Source of the DNA: JBKHJZ01 sp046537875
GTDB lineage: Bacteria; Actinomycetota; Acidimicrobiia; Acidimicrobiales; VFJN01
Length of the DNA stretch: 8,754 bases
Assembly: GCA_046537875.1 (NCBI GenBank)
Contig: JBKHJZ010000136.1
Coordinates: forward strand, 1-8,754
Direction of reading: 5' to 3'
Shown: piece after piece, positions 8,752-8,754 of the stretch
How positions within the stretch are numbered: the first letter of the stretch is position 1
Layout of the letters: each line of letters opens with the position of its first letter
Translations under genes and position numbers: made by a program
Notes under the pieces: model-generated
The model's input: the letters and a program-made list of their open reading frames with translations, nothing else
What the model was told of the DNA's origin: nothing
The model's database searches: none

Positions 8752-8754
8752 GGG
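8635..8754 (-). CDS. Possible C-terminus of a membrane protein (enters from right edge), antisense to the acidic tail
   Basis: Reading in from the right edge on the minus strand, 39 codons stay open and end in TAG (8635-8637). The translation contains RLAGVSGAVLLLGRLVGWF followed by PRVVVHR and the stop. This looks like a single hydrophobic helix with a short basic tail, a common end for a membrane protein. Third positions are G or C in 38 of 39 codons, against 34 of 39 sense codons for the plus-strand frame over the same bases. The codon boundaries of the two frames coincide, so the plus frame's first positions are this frame's third positions, and the Glu/Asp/Pro/Ala/Gly content of the plus frame alone could produce the effect. 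Which frame is truly coded, or whether both are, cannot be settled from this fragment. No family is recognisable. Confidence 0.35.
   Translation of the reverse strand, partial: PLPPGSLPGGLLVRLAGVSGAVLLLGRLVGWFPRVVVHR

Overview
The window is very GC-rich (GC at nearly every third codon position), uses GTG and TTG starts freely, and carries a ClpC very close to the mycobacterial ClpC1 type. This points to the phylum Actinomycetota. The lipoprotein and the DUF4915 protein at the edges resemble proteins I associate with Acidimicrobiia, but that finer placement is tentative. The genes look chromosomal and mostly housekeeping. I see no transposase, integrase, tRNA, rRNA, CRISPR array or phage gene.

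Layout: (1) bases 1-2847, minus strand: clpC, an AAA+ unfoldase for the ClpP protease, followed downstream by the first 91 codons of a lipoprotein that runs off the left edge. (2) 2848-3060: a divergent intergenic region with a candidate clpC promoter on the minus strand and a probable leaderless start signal on the plus strand. (3) 3061-5022, plus strand: a long-chain trans-polyprenyl diphosphate synthase, then a double-hotdog acyl-CoA thioesterase-like protein. (4) 5041-7117, minus strand: a KtrB-type potassium channel subunit followed by its KtrA-type RCK regulator, with reading frames overlapping by 8 bases. (5) 7118-7185: a short divergent promoter region containing an inverted repeat. 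(6) 7186-8751, plus strand: a DUF4915/TIGR03032-type beta-propeller protein with an added beta-sandwich domain and an acidic tail. (7) At the right edge the minus strand may hold the hydrophobic C-terminus of a membrane protein that overlaps that tail.

Functionally, the ktrB-ktrA pair is a complete potassium uptake system. The prenyl synthase probably makes the side chain of menaquinone or a related polyprenyl lipid. ClpC serves protein quality control. The DUF4915 protein has no established biochemical role. I do not see a clear new multi-gene system here. The least ordinary parts are the right-hand end (propeller plus sandwich plus acidic tail, with a possible antisense-overlapping membrane gene), the shared TACCGT element at two gene starts, and the nearly identical DNA repeat inside clpC.
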